DNA from: Actinomycetes bacterium
GTDB taxonomy: Bacteria; Actinomycetota; Actinomycetes; Actinomycetales; Microbacteriaceae
Reading direction: 5' to 3'
Length of the DNA: 27,715 nucleotides
Assembly (NCBI GenBank): GCA_023451265.1
Contig: JAEYAG010000257.1
Coordinates: forward strand, 1-27,715
Under the pieces are notes generated by a model. That model ran no database searches. It worked only from the letters and a program-made list of their open reading frames with translations, and had not been told where the DNA came from. Each line of letters starts with the position of its first letter. Within the stretch, counting starts at the first letter, position 1. Below, one piece after another: positions 6,749-14,457 of the stretch. Position numbers and translations under genes: made by a program.

Positions 6749-8872
6749 TCAGGCGTCGACGTTCGAGGCCTGGCGGCCCGCCGGTTCCTGAGCCTGTCGA
6801 AGGGCTTCGAGCACGTCGTCGCCGACGCGAGCCTCCTCGAACGGTGCGTCGATCTCAGCGCGCTCCAGCATCTCGGTCATGCGGCGGCGGCGCTGGCGCG
6901 TGATGAGCGTCACGACGGTGCCGCTGCGCCCGGCGCGGCCGGTGCGGCCGGAGCGGTGCAGGTACGTCTTGTACTCGTCGGGTGCATCGGCCTGGATCAC
7001 CAGGTCGATGTCGTCGACGTGGATGCCGCGGGCCGCGACATCCGTGGCGACGAGGACGTTCACGCGGCCCGAGGTGAGCCGCTCCAGGTTGCGCGTCCGC
7101 TTGGCCTGATTGAGGTCGCCGTGAAGGGCGACGGCGTGGATGCCGGCGTCGTCGAACTGCTCGGCGAGCATCTCGGCGTAGGCGCGGGTGCGGGCGAAGA
7201 CGAGCGTCTTGCCGTCGCGGTCGACGAGGCTCGTGAGGATCTCGGCCTTGTCGCGGTGGTCGATGACGAGCACGCGGTGGTCGATCGTGCCGGAGTCCTG
7301 GTCTTCGCCGGCCACCTCGTAGACGGCCGGGTCGACGAGGAACTCGTCGACGAGCGCGGCGACCTCACGGTCGAGCGTCGCCGAGAACAGCAGCTTCTGA
7401 GCCCCGTCCTGAACGAGGCGGAGGATGCGCTGCATCGGCTCGAGGAAGCCGAGCTCGCTCATGTGGTCGGCCTCGTCGAGCACGACGATGCGGATCTCGG
7501 AGAGGTCGAGCTTGCCCTGCTCCTGCAGGTCCTCGATGCGACCGGGGGTGCCGATGACGATGTCGACGCCCTTCTTGAGGGCACCGACCTGGCGCGCCTG
7601 GGGCACACCGCCGTAGATCTGCGTCGTGAAGAGGCCCACACTCCGGGCGATCGGCTGGATCGTGCGGTCGATCTGCAGCGCGAGTTCGCGCGTCGGCGCG
7701 AGAATCAGCGCCTTCGGGCTGCGGCCGAATTCGCGGCGCTTGCCCGCCTGGCTGCGCAGGATCGACTCCACGAGCGGCGCGCCGAAGGCGATCGTCTTGC
7801 CCGAGCCGGTGCGGCCGCGGGCGAGCACGTCCTTGCCCTCGAGGATCGGAACGACCGTCGCAGCCTGGATCGGGAACGGCGATGCCGCGCCGAGATCACC
7901 CAGAACGCGCACGATGTTGTCGCCGAGCCCGAGGCTCGCGAACGTCACGTCGGCGACTTCCTCAGCCTGGACGGCCTGCGCCTGCAGCTTCTCGTGGACC
8001 GTGTCGGCGTGCTCCGCCCGCCGGTCGTTGAGCTTGTCGAAACGCTCGTCCTGCTTCCAATCCGAGCGGTTGCCGCCAAAGGAGGGTCGGGCCGGACGCT
8101 CGTCACGGCGCGGGCGGTCATCGCGACGCGGGCGGTCGTCGAAGCCGCGCTCGGGGCGTGCGTAACTCCTTCGATCCGAGCCGCTGGAGGCCGCCGCGGG
8201 CCGATCGCGCCGATCCTGACGCGATTCGAAGGAGTTGCGAGCAGGCCGGTCGCCATACGCCCGAACCGGACGGTCATCCCGGCGCGGGCGGTCGTCGCGG
8301 AAGGACGGCCGGGCATCGCCGAACGTGCGGCGGTCATCGCGAGGCTGGCGCTCGCCGCGCGGCCGGTCGTCGGCCCCACGGCGGCCGTCATCGCGGCGCG
8401 GACGGTCGTCGAAGCGCCGGGCCGGGCGGTCAGAACTCCACCGATCCGTGCCGCGGGAGCCGGAATCGGGCCGTTCGCGGCGATCTGCGCGCGAATCCGT
8501 GGAGTTTCGGCGATCCCGGTCGCCGTAGCCCCGCTCGGGCCGGTCGCCGTAGCTCCGGTCGTCCCGACGGGGACGGTCATCGCGGCGCGCACCCTGGGCC
8601 TGCGAGCGAATGCCGCGGGCCTCGTCGCGGCCGGCGCGCTCCTGCGCGGTCCAGCGCTGCTTCTTCTCGGGGGCCTGCTCGTCGGCCGGACGGTATCCGC
8701 GGTGCTTCGGGCTCTTGCTGCCGGCGGTGCCGGCGGAGGCCTGTCCGGGGCTCCGCCGTTTCGTCTCGCTGCGCGCGCTCGACGACCGGTCGTGGAACGA
8801 GGTCTTCTTCGCGCCGTAGCGCGGCTCGAAGTTCTGGGCGCGGCCGCCGGCCGGCTTCTTGTTCTTGGGCAT
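6749..8872 (-). CDS. DEAD-box ATP-dependent RNA helicase with Arg/Asp-rich N-terminal extension
   Basis: 707 residues; ATG with AGAAGGA upstream. The core begins near residue 305 with the Q motif (FASLGL ... FPIQ), then ARGRTGSGKT (351-360), PTREL (393-397), GTPGR (441-445), DEAD (466-469), SAT (497-499), ATDVAARGIHVDDID (609-623) and HRSGRTGR (639-646). It should unwind structured RNA in the cytoplasm, as in ribosome assembly, mRNA turnover or cold adaptation. Residues 90-265 are a low-complexity tract of DRPRRDD-like repeats with two copies of a longer unit, probably an RNA-binding disordered tail; most relatives carry their basic tail at the C-terminus. Three REP-like sequences are translated within it: residues 28-39, 277-284 and 689-699. 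Confidence 0.95.
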   Translation of the reverse strand: MPKNKKPAGGRAQNFEPRYGAKKTSFHDRSSSARSETKRRSPGQASAGTAGSKSPKHRGYRPADEQAPEKKQRWTAQERAGRDEARGIRSQAQGARRDDRPRRDDRSYGDRPERGYGDRDRRNSTDSRADRRERPDSGSRGTDRWSSDRPARRFDDRPRRDDGRRGADDRPRGERQPRDDRRTFGDARPSFRDDRPRRDDRPVRAYGDRPARNSFESRQDRRDRPAAASSGSDRRSYARPERGFDDRPRRDDRPRRDERPARPSFGGNRSDWKQDERFDKLNDRRAEHADTVHEKLQAQAVQAEEVADVTFASLGLGDNIVRVLGDLGAASPFPIQAATVVPILEGKDVLARGRTGSGKTIAFGAPLVESILRSQAGKRREFGRSPKALILAPTRELALQIDRTIQPIARSVGLFTTQIYGGVPQARQVGALKKGVDIVIGTPGRIEDLQEQGKLDLSEIRIVVLDEADHMSELGFLEPMQRILRLVQDGAQKLLFSATLDREVAALVDEFLVDPAVYEVAGEDQDSGTIDHRVLVIDHRDKAEILTSLVDRDGKTLVFARTRAYAEMLAEQFDDAGIHAVALHGDLNQAKRTRNLERLTSGRVNVLVATDVAARGIHVDDIDLVIQADAPDEYKTYLHRSGRTGRAGRSGTVVTLITRQRRRRMTEMLERAEIDAPFEEARVGDDVLEALRQAQEPAGRQASNVDA
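6783..6804. repeat. REP-like sequence inside helicase 3' end
   Basis: GGTTCCTGAGCCTGTCGAAGGG, a short sequence that is widely dispersed in actinobacterial genomes, is translated here on the minus strand as the helicase C-terminal phrase LRQAQEPA. Its presence in a terminal, unconserved part of the protein fits insertion of a repeat. Dispersed occurrence is from memory, not searched. Confidence 0.55.
8021..8044. repeat. REP-like sequence inside helicase N-terminal region
   Basis: The 24 bases at 8021-8044 begin CCGGTCGTTGAGC and end GTCGAAACG, and are translated on the minus strand as RFDKLNDRR just before the helicase core. The two ends match those of the longer repeat at 25467-25499, with a shorter middle. 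Confidence 0.55.
8161..8239. repeat. Inverted repeat A in helicase low-complexity region
   Basis: AACTCCTTCGA at 8164-8174 is complementary to 8226-8236, extended outward to 8161 and 8239 with one T-G pair. It falls in one of two paralogous protein units (residues about 206-256). The matching hairpin in the other unit (8431-8509) keeps pairing although two arm columns changed. Confidence 0.55.
8431..8509. repeat. Inverted repeat B in helicase low-complexity region
   Basis: AACTCCAC at 8434-8441 is complementary to 8499-8506, with further partial pairing inward (8443-8445 with 8495-8497). End-to-end length from 8434 to 8506 is 73 nt, the same as the core of repeat A (8164-8236). It lies in the paralogous unit at residues about 116-161. 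Confidence 0.5.
8757..8789. repeat. REP-like sequence inside helicase 5' end
   Basis: Reverse complement of the repeat found twice at 25393-25425 and 25467-25499, with one or two differences (GAGCGCGCGC for GAGCGAGCGC). In the helicase it is translated as DRSSSARSETKR (residues 28-39). Confidence 0.65.
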
Positions 8873-9155
8873 GGGGTGGTGTCCTTCTGGGTTTCTCTCG
8901 CGAGAACAGCGCCCGCGCCGAGACGGCGCAGAGCAACCCGGACAATCGTCGGCCGGGGGCCATTCACAGTGATGGTGATGTGCGTCGAGCGACGCTCACC
9001 ATCGGCCCCTTGGACTCACAAACCCATCCGCAACACGCGGTGTCCAGAGCCGACTGCCCCACTCTATCGGTCCCACCTGTGAGAGCACCCGGCCCCGCAG
9101 CTCACCCGGCCCCGCATCACCGGCCCCGCAGCTCACCGAGACAGGAGATCTCACG
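8873..9155. other. Gap between helicase start and RND stop; helicase leader and promoter region
   Basis: No gene seen. On the minus strand it should carry the helicase promoter and 5' leader. A GCGCCG-TCT-CGGCGC hairpin lies about 40 nt before the helicase ATG and the SD AGAAGGA close to it. A TAGAGT hexamer on the minus strand near 9062-9067 could be a -10 box, which would give a leader of nearly 200 nt, but no good -35 accompanies it. A three-copy tandem repeat lies at 9089-9136. Confidence 0.4.
9089..9136. repeat. Three tandem copies of a 15-17-nt GC-rich unit
   Basis: CCGGCCCCGCAGCTCAC, CCGGCCCCGCATCAC and CGGCCCCGCAGCTCAC follow each other directly upstream of the RND 3' end. Confidence 0.6.
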
Positions 9156-9191
9156 GAGACAGGACGTGTGAGCGCTCACGCCTCCTGTGTC
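9156..9191. terminator. Palindrome spanning the RND stop codon; possible terminator
   Basis: 18-nt arms 9156-9173 and 9174-9191 are complementary at 15 of 18 positions with centre AGCGCT. The RND stop codon (9176-9178) lies inside it. No T-run follows, so terminator function is only possible. Nearby GACAGGAGATCTC and GACAGGACG look like partial copies of the arm. Confidence 0.4.
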
Positions 9192-12100
9192 GGCGACTTT
9201 TCCTGTCCCGGTGATGCGCGCAGCGCGCGACGCGGGTGCAGGTCGCTCGTGTCGACGGGGGTGAGGTCGGGGGTCGCCGCCCGCGACCGGCGCGCATCGC
9301 GCCGCTCGCGCGCACCCTCCACGAGGTTGTAGAGCGTCGGCAGCACGAGCAGGGTCAGCACGGTCGACGACACGAGGCCGCCGATGACGACGATCGCGAG
9401 CGGCTGCGAGATGAAGCCGCCGTGGCCGGTGATCCCGAGCGCCATGGGCGTGAGCGCGAAGATCGTCGCGAGCGCCGTCATGAGGATCGGCCGGAGGCGC
9501 CGCGAACCGCCCGCCACGACGGCGTCGTGCGCGTTCAGGCCCTTCTCGCGGTACTGGTTGACGAGGTCGACGAGCACGATCGCGATCGTCACGACGATGC
9601 CGATCAGCATGAGCACGCCGATGAGCGAGGCGACGCCCAGCGGCACACCCGTCGCGATCTGGAGCAGGATCGCCCCGGTCGCCGCGAACGGCACCGAGAC
9701 CAGCAGCAGCAGCGGCTGCCGCAGCGACTTGAAGGTCGCCACCATGACGATGTAGACGATCAGGATCGCCGCGAGCATCGCGAGACCCAGCTGCGCGAAC
9801 GCGTCCTGCTGCTGAGTGAGCACGCCGCCGATCTTCGCGTCGGCGCCGGTCGGCAGGTCGACCTCGTCGAGAGCGGTGGTGACGGTGGCGGATGCCGCGT
9901 TCAGATCGTCGGTGGACGGGCTCACCGTCACGGTCGCCGTGCGCTGTCCGCGCTGCGTCGTGATGGAGGTCGGGCCCTGGCTCTGCTCGACGCTCGCGAC
10001 CTCGTCGAGGCGGATGAGCCCGGCGCCGGAGGCGATCGGCAGTGCCCGCAGTTCGTCGATCGTGGTGGGGATCGACGCCGCCTGCAGGTAGACCGTGAGC
10101 GACGTGCCGTCGATCTCGACGGTCCCCGCCTGCCGCGGCTGCATCGTGTTGGACACCAGTGCGCCGACGGCGACCTCCGAGAGTCCCAGCGAGGCGGCCT
10201 TGTCGCGGTCGACCGACACGGCGACGTAGGGGAGGGATGCCGAGAGGTTCGAGGTGACCTGACCGAGGCCCTCCTTGCCCTCGAGCGCGGTGACCACGGC
10301 ATCCGTCGCCTGCTGCAGCGCGTCGGCGTCGGGCGCGGTCACATCGACCTCGACGTCGCTGGAGCCGAAGCCGCCCTGGCCGGCGGCCACGGTGATCGTG
10401 CCCGCATCGTCGATGTCGGCGAGCGCGGCCTGCACGTCCTCGCGGACCGCGACCTGGTCGGCGTCGGGGTCGGTCGTGATGGAGTAGGTGATGCCCGCGC
10501 CACCGCCGGCGAACGCGTCGCGGATGGCGGAGCCCGAAGAGCCGATCGAGGTCTGCACGGTCTCGACGCCCGGCACCCCCAGCAGGACGTCCTCGACCTT
10601 CTTGGCGGCTGCGTCCTCGGCATCCAGCGACGCGGCCTGCGCGGCCTCCTGCGTCACCGTGAAGGTGTTCTGGCCGCTGTCGCCCAGGAAGTTGGTCTTC
10701 ATGAAGGGGGCGACCGCGAGGGTGCCGCCGAGGACGAGCACGGCCACCAGCACGGTGACCCAGGAGTGCTTCAGCGTCCACGACAGGATCGGCAGGTACG
10801 CCTTCTGCAGCTTCGAGGGCGGCGCGGCGGGGTCTTCCGGGTCGATCGGGTTGCCCTCGGCATCCCGCACCGGCTTGCCGGGACGCAGGAACCAGTACGC
10901 CAGCACCGGCACGATCGTCAGCGCCACGAACAGCGACGCCGACATGGCGATCGTGACGGTCATCGCGAACGGCCGGAACAGCTCGCCGGTCATGTCGCCG
11001 ACGAAGGCGATCGGCAGGAACACCGCGACGGTGGTGATCGTCGAGGCGGTGATGGCCGCGGCGACCTCGCGGACGGCGAGGAGGATCGCCGGCAGCTTCT
11101 CCGCCCCCTCCACGTAGTGCCGCTTGATGTTCTCGATCACGACGATCGAGTCGTCGACGACCCGGCCGATCGCGATCGTCAGGGCGCCGAGGGTGAGGAT
11201 GTTCAGCGAGTAGCCGAATGCCTGGATGCCGACGAAGGTGATGAGCACGCTCGTCGGGATGGAGATCGCGGTGACGAGCGTCGAGCGCACCGACAGCAGG
11301 AACACCAGGATGACGAGCACCGCGAACACGAGGCCGAGCAGGCCCTCCTGCGCGAGCGACTCGATGGACTGCTCGATGTAGGGCGCCTGGTCGAACACGA
11401 CGGTGAACTCGGCCTTGTCGCCGAGCGAGTCCTGCAGCTGCGGCAGCAGGGCGGTGACCGCGCGGCTGACGTCGACGGTGTTGGCGGCGGGGAGTTTCGT
11501 GATCGAGATGGTGAGGGCGGGCTCGCCGTTCACGCGGGAGATGGACGTCACCGGGTCCTGGCCGAGGACGACAGTGGCGACGTCGGCGATGGTGACGGTG
11601 CCCGCGGCGAGCTGCTCCGCGGAGGTCGGGACGAGCGGCAGCGCGGCGATCTCGTCGACGCTGGTGAGCTTCGCGCCGGTCTGCACCGTGAGGGTCTGGT
11701 CGCCCTCGGTGACCGACCCGCCGGGGAACAGCACGCCGTTCTGGTCCAGGGCGTCGGTGATGGCGGTCTGCGTGAAGCCGGCGGCGGCCAGCTTCGCCTG
11801 GTCGGGGGTGATGGTCACCCGCTGCCCCTGACCGCCGATGATGGATGCTGCGCTGACGCCCGCGACGTCTTCGAGGTCGGGGACCGCGGTGGCTTCGAGC
11901 TGCGCCTGGATGGTCTCCTCGTCGTCGTAGCCGGTGACGGCGAGCGCGATGACGGGCAGGTCATCGATCGAGAACGAGACGACGTTGGGCTCGACACTGT
12001 CGGGCAGTGTCGACTTGATGCGGTTGATCGCCTGCAGGATCTTCTGCTCGGCCGTCGCGAGGTCGGTGCCGTAGGTGAACGACGCCTGGATGATGGAGGC

Positions 12101-12364
12101 GTTCGTCGTGCTCGTGGCGGTCGTCGATTCGAGCCCCGGAATGCCCTGGATCGCCGTCTCGATAGGCGTCGAGACGTCGTTGTTGACGACGTCGGGCGAC
12201 GCACCGGGGTAGGTGGAGAGGATCGACAGCTGCGGGAACTCGATCGAGGGGATGAGCTCCTGCTTGAGGTTCGTCAGGGCGAGCCCGCCGAAGATCGCGG
12301 CGACGATCGTGATGAGGGCGATGAGCGCCCGGTTCTTCAGGCTCAGGACGGCGAGGTTCGACAC
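9176..12364 (-). CDS. RND-superfamily efflux permease (HAE1/AcrB-SwrC-like)
   Basis: 1062 residues from a GTG at 12364 (SNLAVLSLKNRAL), which has AAAGG 6 nt upstream; the frame extends farther but those residues are unlike the family. Layout is the classic RND duplication: TM1, a large extracytoplasmic loop, six TM segments, a second loop and a second TM block. TM1 is followed by QELIPSIEFPQLSILSTYPGASP, and TM4 carries VVDDSIVVIEN with the proton-relay aspartates. Such pumps export hydrophobic compounds with proton motive force; in Gram-positive bacteria the best-known relative is SwrC/YerP. No membrane-fusion or outer-membrane partner is encoded nearby. Proline-poor C-terminal tail after residue 1020 is hydrophilic. 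A TetR-like palindrome sits in front of it. Confidence 0.93.
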   Translation of the reverse strand: MSNLAVLSLKNRALIALITIVAAIFGGLALTNLKQELIPSIEFPQLSILSTYPGASPDVVNNDVSTPIETAIQGIPGLESTTATSTTNASIIQASFTYGTDLATAEQKILQAINRIKSTLPDSVEPNVVSFSIDDLPVIALAVTGYDDEETIQAQLEATAVPDLEDVAGVSAASIIGGQGQRVTITPDQAKLAAAGFTQTAITDALDQNGVLFPGGSVTEGDQTLTVQTGAKLTSVDEIAALPLVPTSAEQLAAGTVTIADVATVVLGQDPVTSISRVNGEPALTISITKLPAANTVDVSRAVTALLPQLQDSLGDKAEFTVVFDQAPYIEQSIESLAQEGLLGLVFAVLVILVFLLSVRSTLVTAISIPTSVLITFVGIQAFGYSLNILTLGALTIAIGRVVDDSIVVIENIKRHYVEGAEKLPAILLAVREVAAAITASTITTVAVFLPIAFVGDMTGELFRPFAMTVTIAMSASLFVALTIVPVLAYWFLRPGKPVRDAEGNPIDPEDPAAPPSKLQKAYLPILSWTLKHSWVTVLVAVLVLGGTLAVAPFMKTNFLGDSGQNTFTVTQEAAQAASLDAEDAAAKKVEDVLLGVPGVETVQTSIGSSGSAIRDAFAGGGAGITYSITTDPDADQVAVREDVQAALADIDDAGTITVAAGQGGFGSSDVEVDVTAPDADALQQATDAVVTALEGKEGLGQVTSNLSASLPYVAVSVDRDKAASLGLSEVAVGALVSNTMQPRQAGTVEIDGTSLTVYLQAASIPTTIDELRALPIASGAGLIRLDEVASVEQSQGPTSITTQRGQRTATVTVSPSTDDLNAASATVTTALDEVDLPTGADAKIGGVLTQQQDAFAQLGLAMLAAILIVYIVMVATFKSLRQPLLLLVSVPFAATGAILLQIATGVPLGVASLIGVLMLIGIVVTIAIVLVDLVNQYREKGLNAHDAVVAGGSRRLRPILMTALATIFALTPMALGITGHGGFISQPLAIVVIGGLVSSTVLTLLVLPTLYNLVEGARERRDARRSRAATPDLTPVDTSDLHPRRALRASPGQEKSPTQEA

Positions 12365-12418
12365 GGAGGGCCTTTGCTGTGGATGCCGGCGGGATACGGA
12401 CGGGAAGCGAACGCTGTC

Positions 12419-12434
12419 GATACACGAATGTATC
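12419..12434. promoter_or_regulatory. Palindromic operator candidate upstream of RND gene
   Basis: GATACACGAATGTATC has 6-bp inverted arms (GATACA/TGTATC) and lies 55-70 nt before the RND start. This resembles operators of TetR-family efflux regulators. On the minus strand TACATT within it could be a -10 box. No TetR gene is in the window. Confidence 0.45.
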
Positions 12435-12525
12435 CAGTTCATTGTCGCACGCGGCGGTCGATGGGTAGTTCTCCCCATGGCCTGATCGCGGGTGCGGCGT
12501 TTACGGTGAACACGGAGGTGCTGCA

Positions 12526-13230
12526 ATGGGGATGATGTTGCCGAACGAGCTCGTCTGGGTGATGGAGAAGCTCGGATTCGAGTGGCCGGACATCGACGAG
12601 GACGAGGTGCGCAAGGGCGCGACCCTGGTGCGGAACCTCGGCACCGACCTGGAGGACGTCATCCAGGCGGTGGACCGCAAGATGAACGGCGACCTCGCGG
12701 CAGCGCTGCAGGGCAACGCCGGACCGGCGACCCTGTCGGCGTGGAACACCAACCGCTCGCAGAATCTGCAGCGGCTCGTGGACATCATGCCGCCTGCGGC
12801 GACGGCGATGGATATCGGAGCCGGGGCGATCACCGCGCTGAAGGTCAAGGTGATCGTCGACGTGACCACGACGCTGGTCACGCTGGTCGCCATGCTGACG
12901 AACCCGATCACCGCTGTCGGGGCCGGCCCCATGCTGCTGATCAAGAAGAAGCTGCTGAACGCGGCCGTCGACATCGCCGTCGAGCAGCTCATCGCCCAGG
13001 TCGCCCCCATGGCGATCGAGCCGCTCGCCGAGCAGCTGCCCGCGGTCATCGACGCGATCCTCGATGCCCCGATGGTCGAGGGCGCCGTCGGCGACACCGA
13101 CGAGTTCCACGCCGACCTCGCGGCGCTCGAAGATGCACAGTCGACGATGAAGCTGCACGGCGCCGACATCCAGTCGCTGACCTCCACGTTCTTCGCCGAG
13201 TTCTCGGCGCTGGACTTCGGCGGGGACTGA
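12526..13230 (+). CDS. WXG100-like / CpnT-type N-terminal carrier protein of a polymorphic toxin
   Basis: 234 residues; ATG with CGGAGG 7 nt upstream. The opening MLPNELVWVMEKLGFEWPDIDEDEVRKGATLVRNL looks like the N-terminal WXG100-like domain found at the front of actinobacterial secreted toxins (outer part of CpnT-like proteins), which is mostly helical and marks the protein for type VII (ESX) export. A hydrophobic stretch follows near residues 100-140, then more amphipathic helices. Normally this domain is fused to a C-terminal toxin; here it ends with a stop that overlaps the start of the toxin ORF by one base. I infer that the two proteins assemble before export. No ESX secretion gene is in the window. 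Confidence 0.7.
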   Translation: MGMMLPNELVWVMEKLGFEWPDIDEDEVRKGATLVRNLGTDLEDVIQAVDRKMNGDLAAALQGNAGPATLSAWNTNRSQNLQRLVDIMPPAATAMDIGAGAITALKVKVIVDVTTTLVTLVAMLTNPITAVGAGPMLLIKKKLLNAAVDIAVEQLIAQVAPMAIEPLAEQLPAVIDAILDAPMVEGAVGDTDEFHADLAALEDAQSTMKLHGADIQSLTSTFFAEFSALDFGGD

Positions 13231-13871
13231 TGAGCGCGTTCAAGCCGATCATCCGGGAGCTGAAGGACGCCGCCCTCCGCGGTGGCGCGCACGCGAAGGA
13301 CAAGCTGCCCCAGCTCACCCGCAACATCAACGACCATCTCGACACGGTGGTGCGCAGGGTGAGGGATGCCGACCGGTTCGACGACGCCATCGACGTGAAC
13401 CTCAAGCGGTTCAAGCGGAACAAGAAGCACGATTCCGCCGAGTATCACCGGCAGTACAACGAGCAGATGGACACGCTGCAGAACATGTCGGCCGCCGACT
13501 GGCTGCGCAACCGCATCGACTTCCTTGACAAGGGTCGTACCCCCGACTCGGTGCGCGCGCAGCAGAACGCCCGCGATTACGCCCTGCAGCAGCGCATCCT
13601 CGAGCTTCGCCGCGAAGGCCAGTCCCGCGACGAAGCCAAGCAGAACGCGCTCGAATGGCTCACGACCCAAGCGGCAACGCACCGCCTCGACGGGATCGCG
13701 GGCGGCAACATGACGGACATCTCCGGCGTGGGCGACGCGCGCGTGAACTCCTCTCTCGGGTCGCAGTGGCGCTCGCGTGTGGGCGACATCGACCGCGCGG
13801 TCATCGACTACGTCAATGCACACCCCGGCGTGGATCTGAACAAGATCTCGATCAATGTGCTGTTCAGATAG
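13230..13871 (+). CDS. Ntox15-family nuclease toxin (Tde-like polymorphic toxin type 15)
   Basis: 213 residues; ATG overlaps the upstream stop, no separate SD is needed. Residues 1-65 are a short helical lead. From residue 66 the sequence matches what I know of Ntox15: EYHRQYNEQMDTLQNMSAADWLRNR (71-95), then HRLD (151-154), the HxxD catalytic motif of Agrobacterium Tde DNases, then AGGNMTDISGVGDARVNSS (157-175) and GSQWRSRV. The family degrades DNA of rival cells. The neighbours fit exactly: a type VII-like carrier before it and two Tdi1-like immunity genes after it. It has no signal peptide. Catalytic motif and flanking conserved block are intact, so it is likely active. Confidence 0.85.
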   Translation: MSAFKPIIRELKDAALRGGAHAKDKLPQLTRNINDHLDTVVRRVRDADRFDDAIDVNLKRFKRNKKHDSAEYHRQYNEQMDTLQNMSAADWLRNRIDFLDKGRTPDSVRAQQNARDYALQQRILELRREGQSRDEAKQNALEWLTTQAATHRLDGIAGGNMTDISGVGDARVNSSLGSQWRSRVGDIDRAVIDYVNAHPGVDLNKISINVLFR

Positions 13872-13881
13872 GTTGGGATCC

Positions 13882-14439
13882 ATGGTCGAGATCGCTGACT
13901 TCGTCCCGCACGCGCCCGTCCCCCGGTCGATCATCGACGAGTACCGCGGCCGGGTGCCCGACGAACTGATCGAGGTCTGGGAGAACTACGGCTACGGCAC
14001 CTTCGGTGAGGGCTTCCTGCGGATCATCGACCCGAAGCTCTACGAGGCCGAGGTCGGCGACTGCATCGGCAAGACCCAGGGCGACGGCATCGCCATCCCG
14101 GTCATGACCACCGGCCTCGGAGACCTCATCACTTGGGAACCGAGCGCCGGTGTCATCGGCATCCTCTACCGCGAGATGCGGACGGTCGGGCTCGGCAGCA
14201 TGGACGCCTTCCTCACGCTCACCTATCTCGACGGTGCCGAGCACCTCTCCGACACGCTGAACTGGGACATCTTCCCCGAGGCGGTCGCGGCGCACGGCGA
14301 GCTGCCGTACGATCAGTCGTTCATCTTCGTCCCGCTGCTGTCGATGGGCGGCGAGGCGAAGGTCGAGAACCTCCACAAGCGCGACACCATCGCCTCCATC
14401 CAGGTCGCCGTCGACCTCCAAGGCGTCATCGGCCACTGA
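13882..14439 (+). CDS. Tdi1-like immunity protein, copy 1 (GAD-like/DUF1851)
   Basis: 185 residues; the ATG at 13882 (MVEIADF) is chosen because copy 2 starts identically. The phrase PVPRSIIDEYRGRVPDELIEVWENYGYGTF... (residues 12-42) is the GAD-like domain seen in Tdi1, the immunity protein for Tde1; DUF1851 makes up the rest. It should bind and block the Ntox15 nuclease in the cytoplasm. It starts 10 nt after the toxin stop with a weak AGG-rich SD. Residues 1-87 and 137-185 are nearly identical to copy 2 in protein and DNA; residues 88-136 differ strongly. Confidence 0.82.
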   Translation: MVEIADFVPHAPVPRSIIDEYRGRVPDELIEVWENYGYGTFGEGFLRIIDPKLYEAEVGDCIGKTQGDGIAIPVMTTGLGDLITWEPSAGVIGILYREMRTVGLGSMDAFLTLTYLDGAEHLSDTLNWDIFPEAVAAHGELPYDQSFIFVPLLSMGGEAKVENLHKRDTIASIQVAVDLQGVIGH

Positions 14440-14457
14440 ACCGACCGAAACCACAAC

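Noticed and set aside
8873..8963. Upstream leader peptide of the helicase (ATG at 8963)
   Set aside because: No SD of note, and it continues out of frame through the helicase start as a shadow frame.
6956..9082. 708-codon plus-strand frame antisense to the helicase
   Set aside because: Shadow of the DEAD-box gene; no conserved content.
9236..12535. 1099-codon plus-strand frame antisense to the RND gene
   Set aside because: High-GC shadow frame, Arg/Asp/Gly/His-rich, without domains; the minus strand has clear RND motifs.
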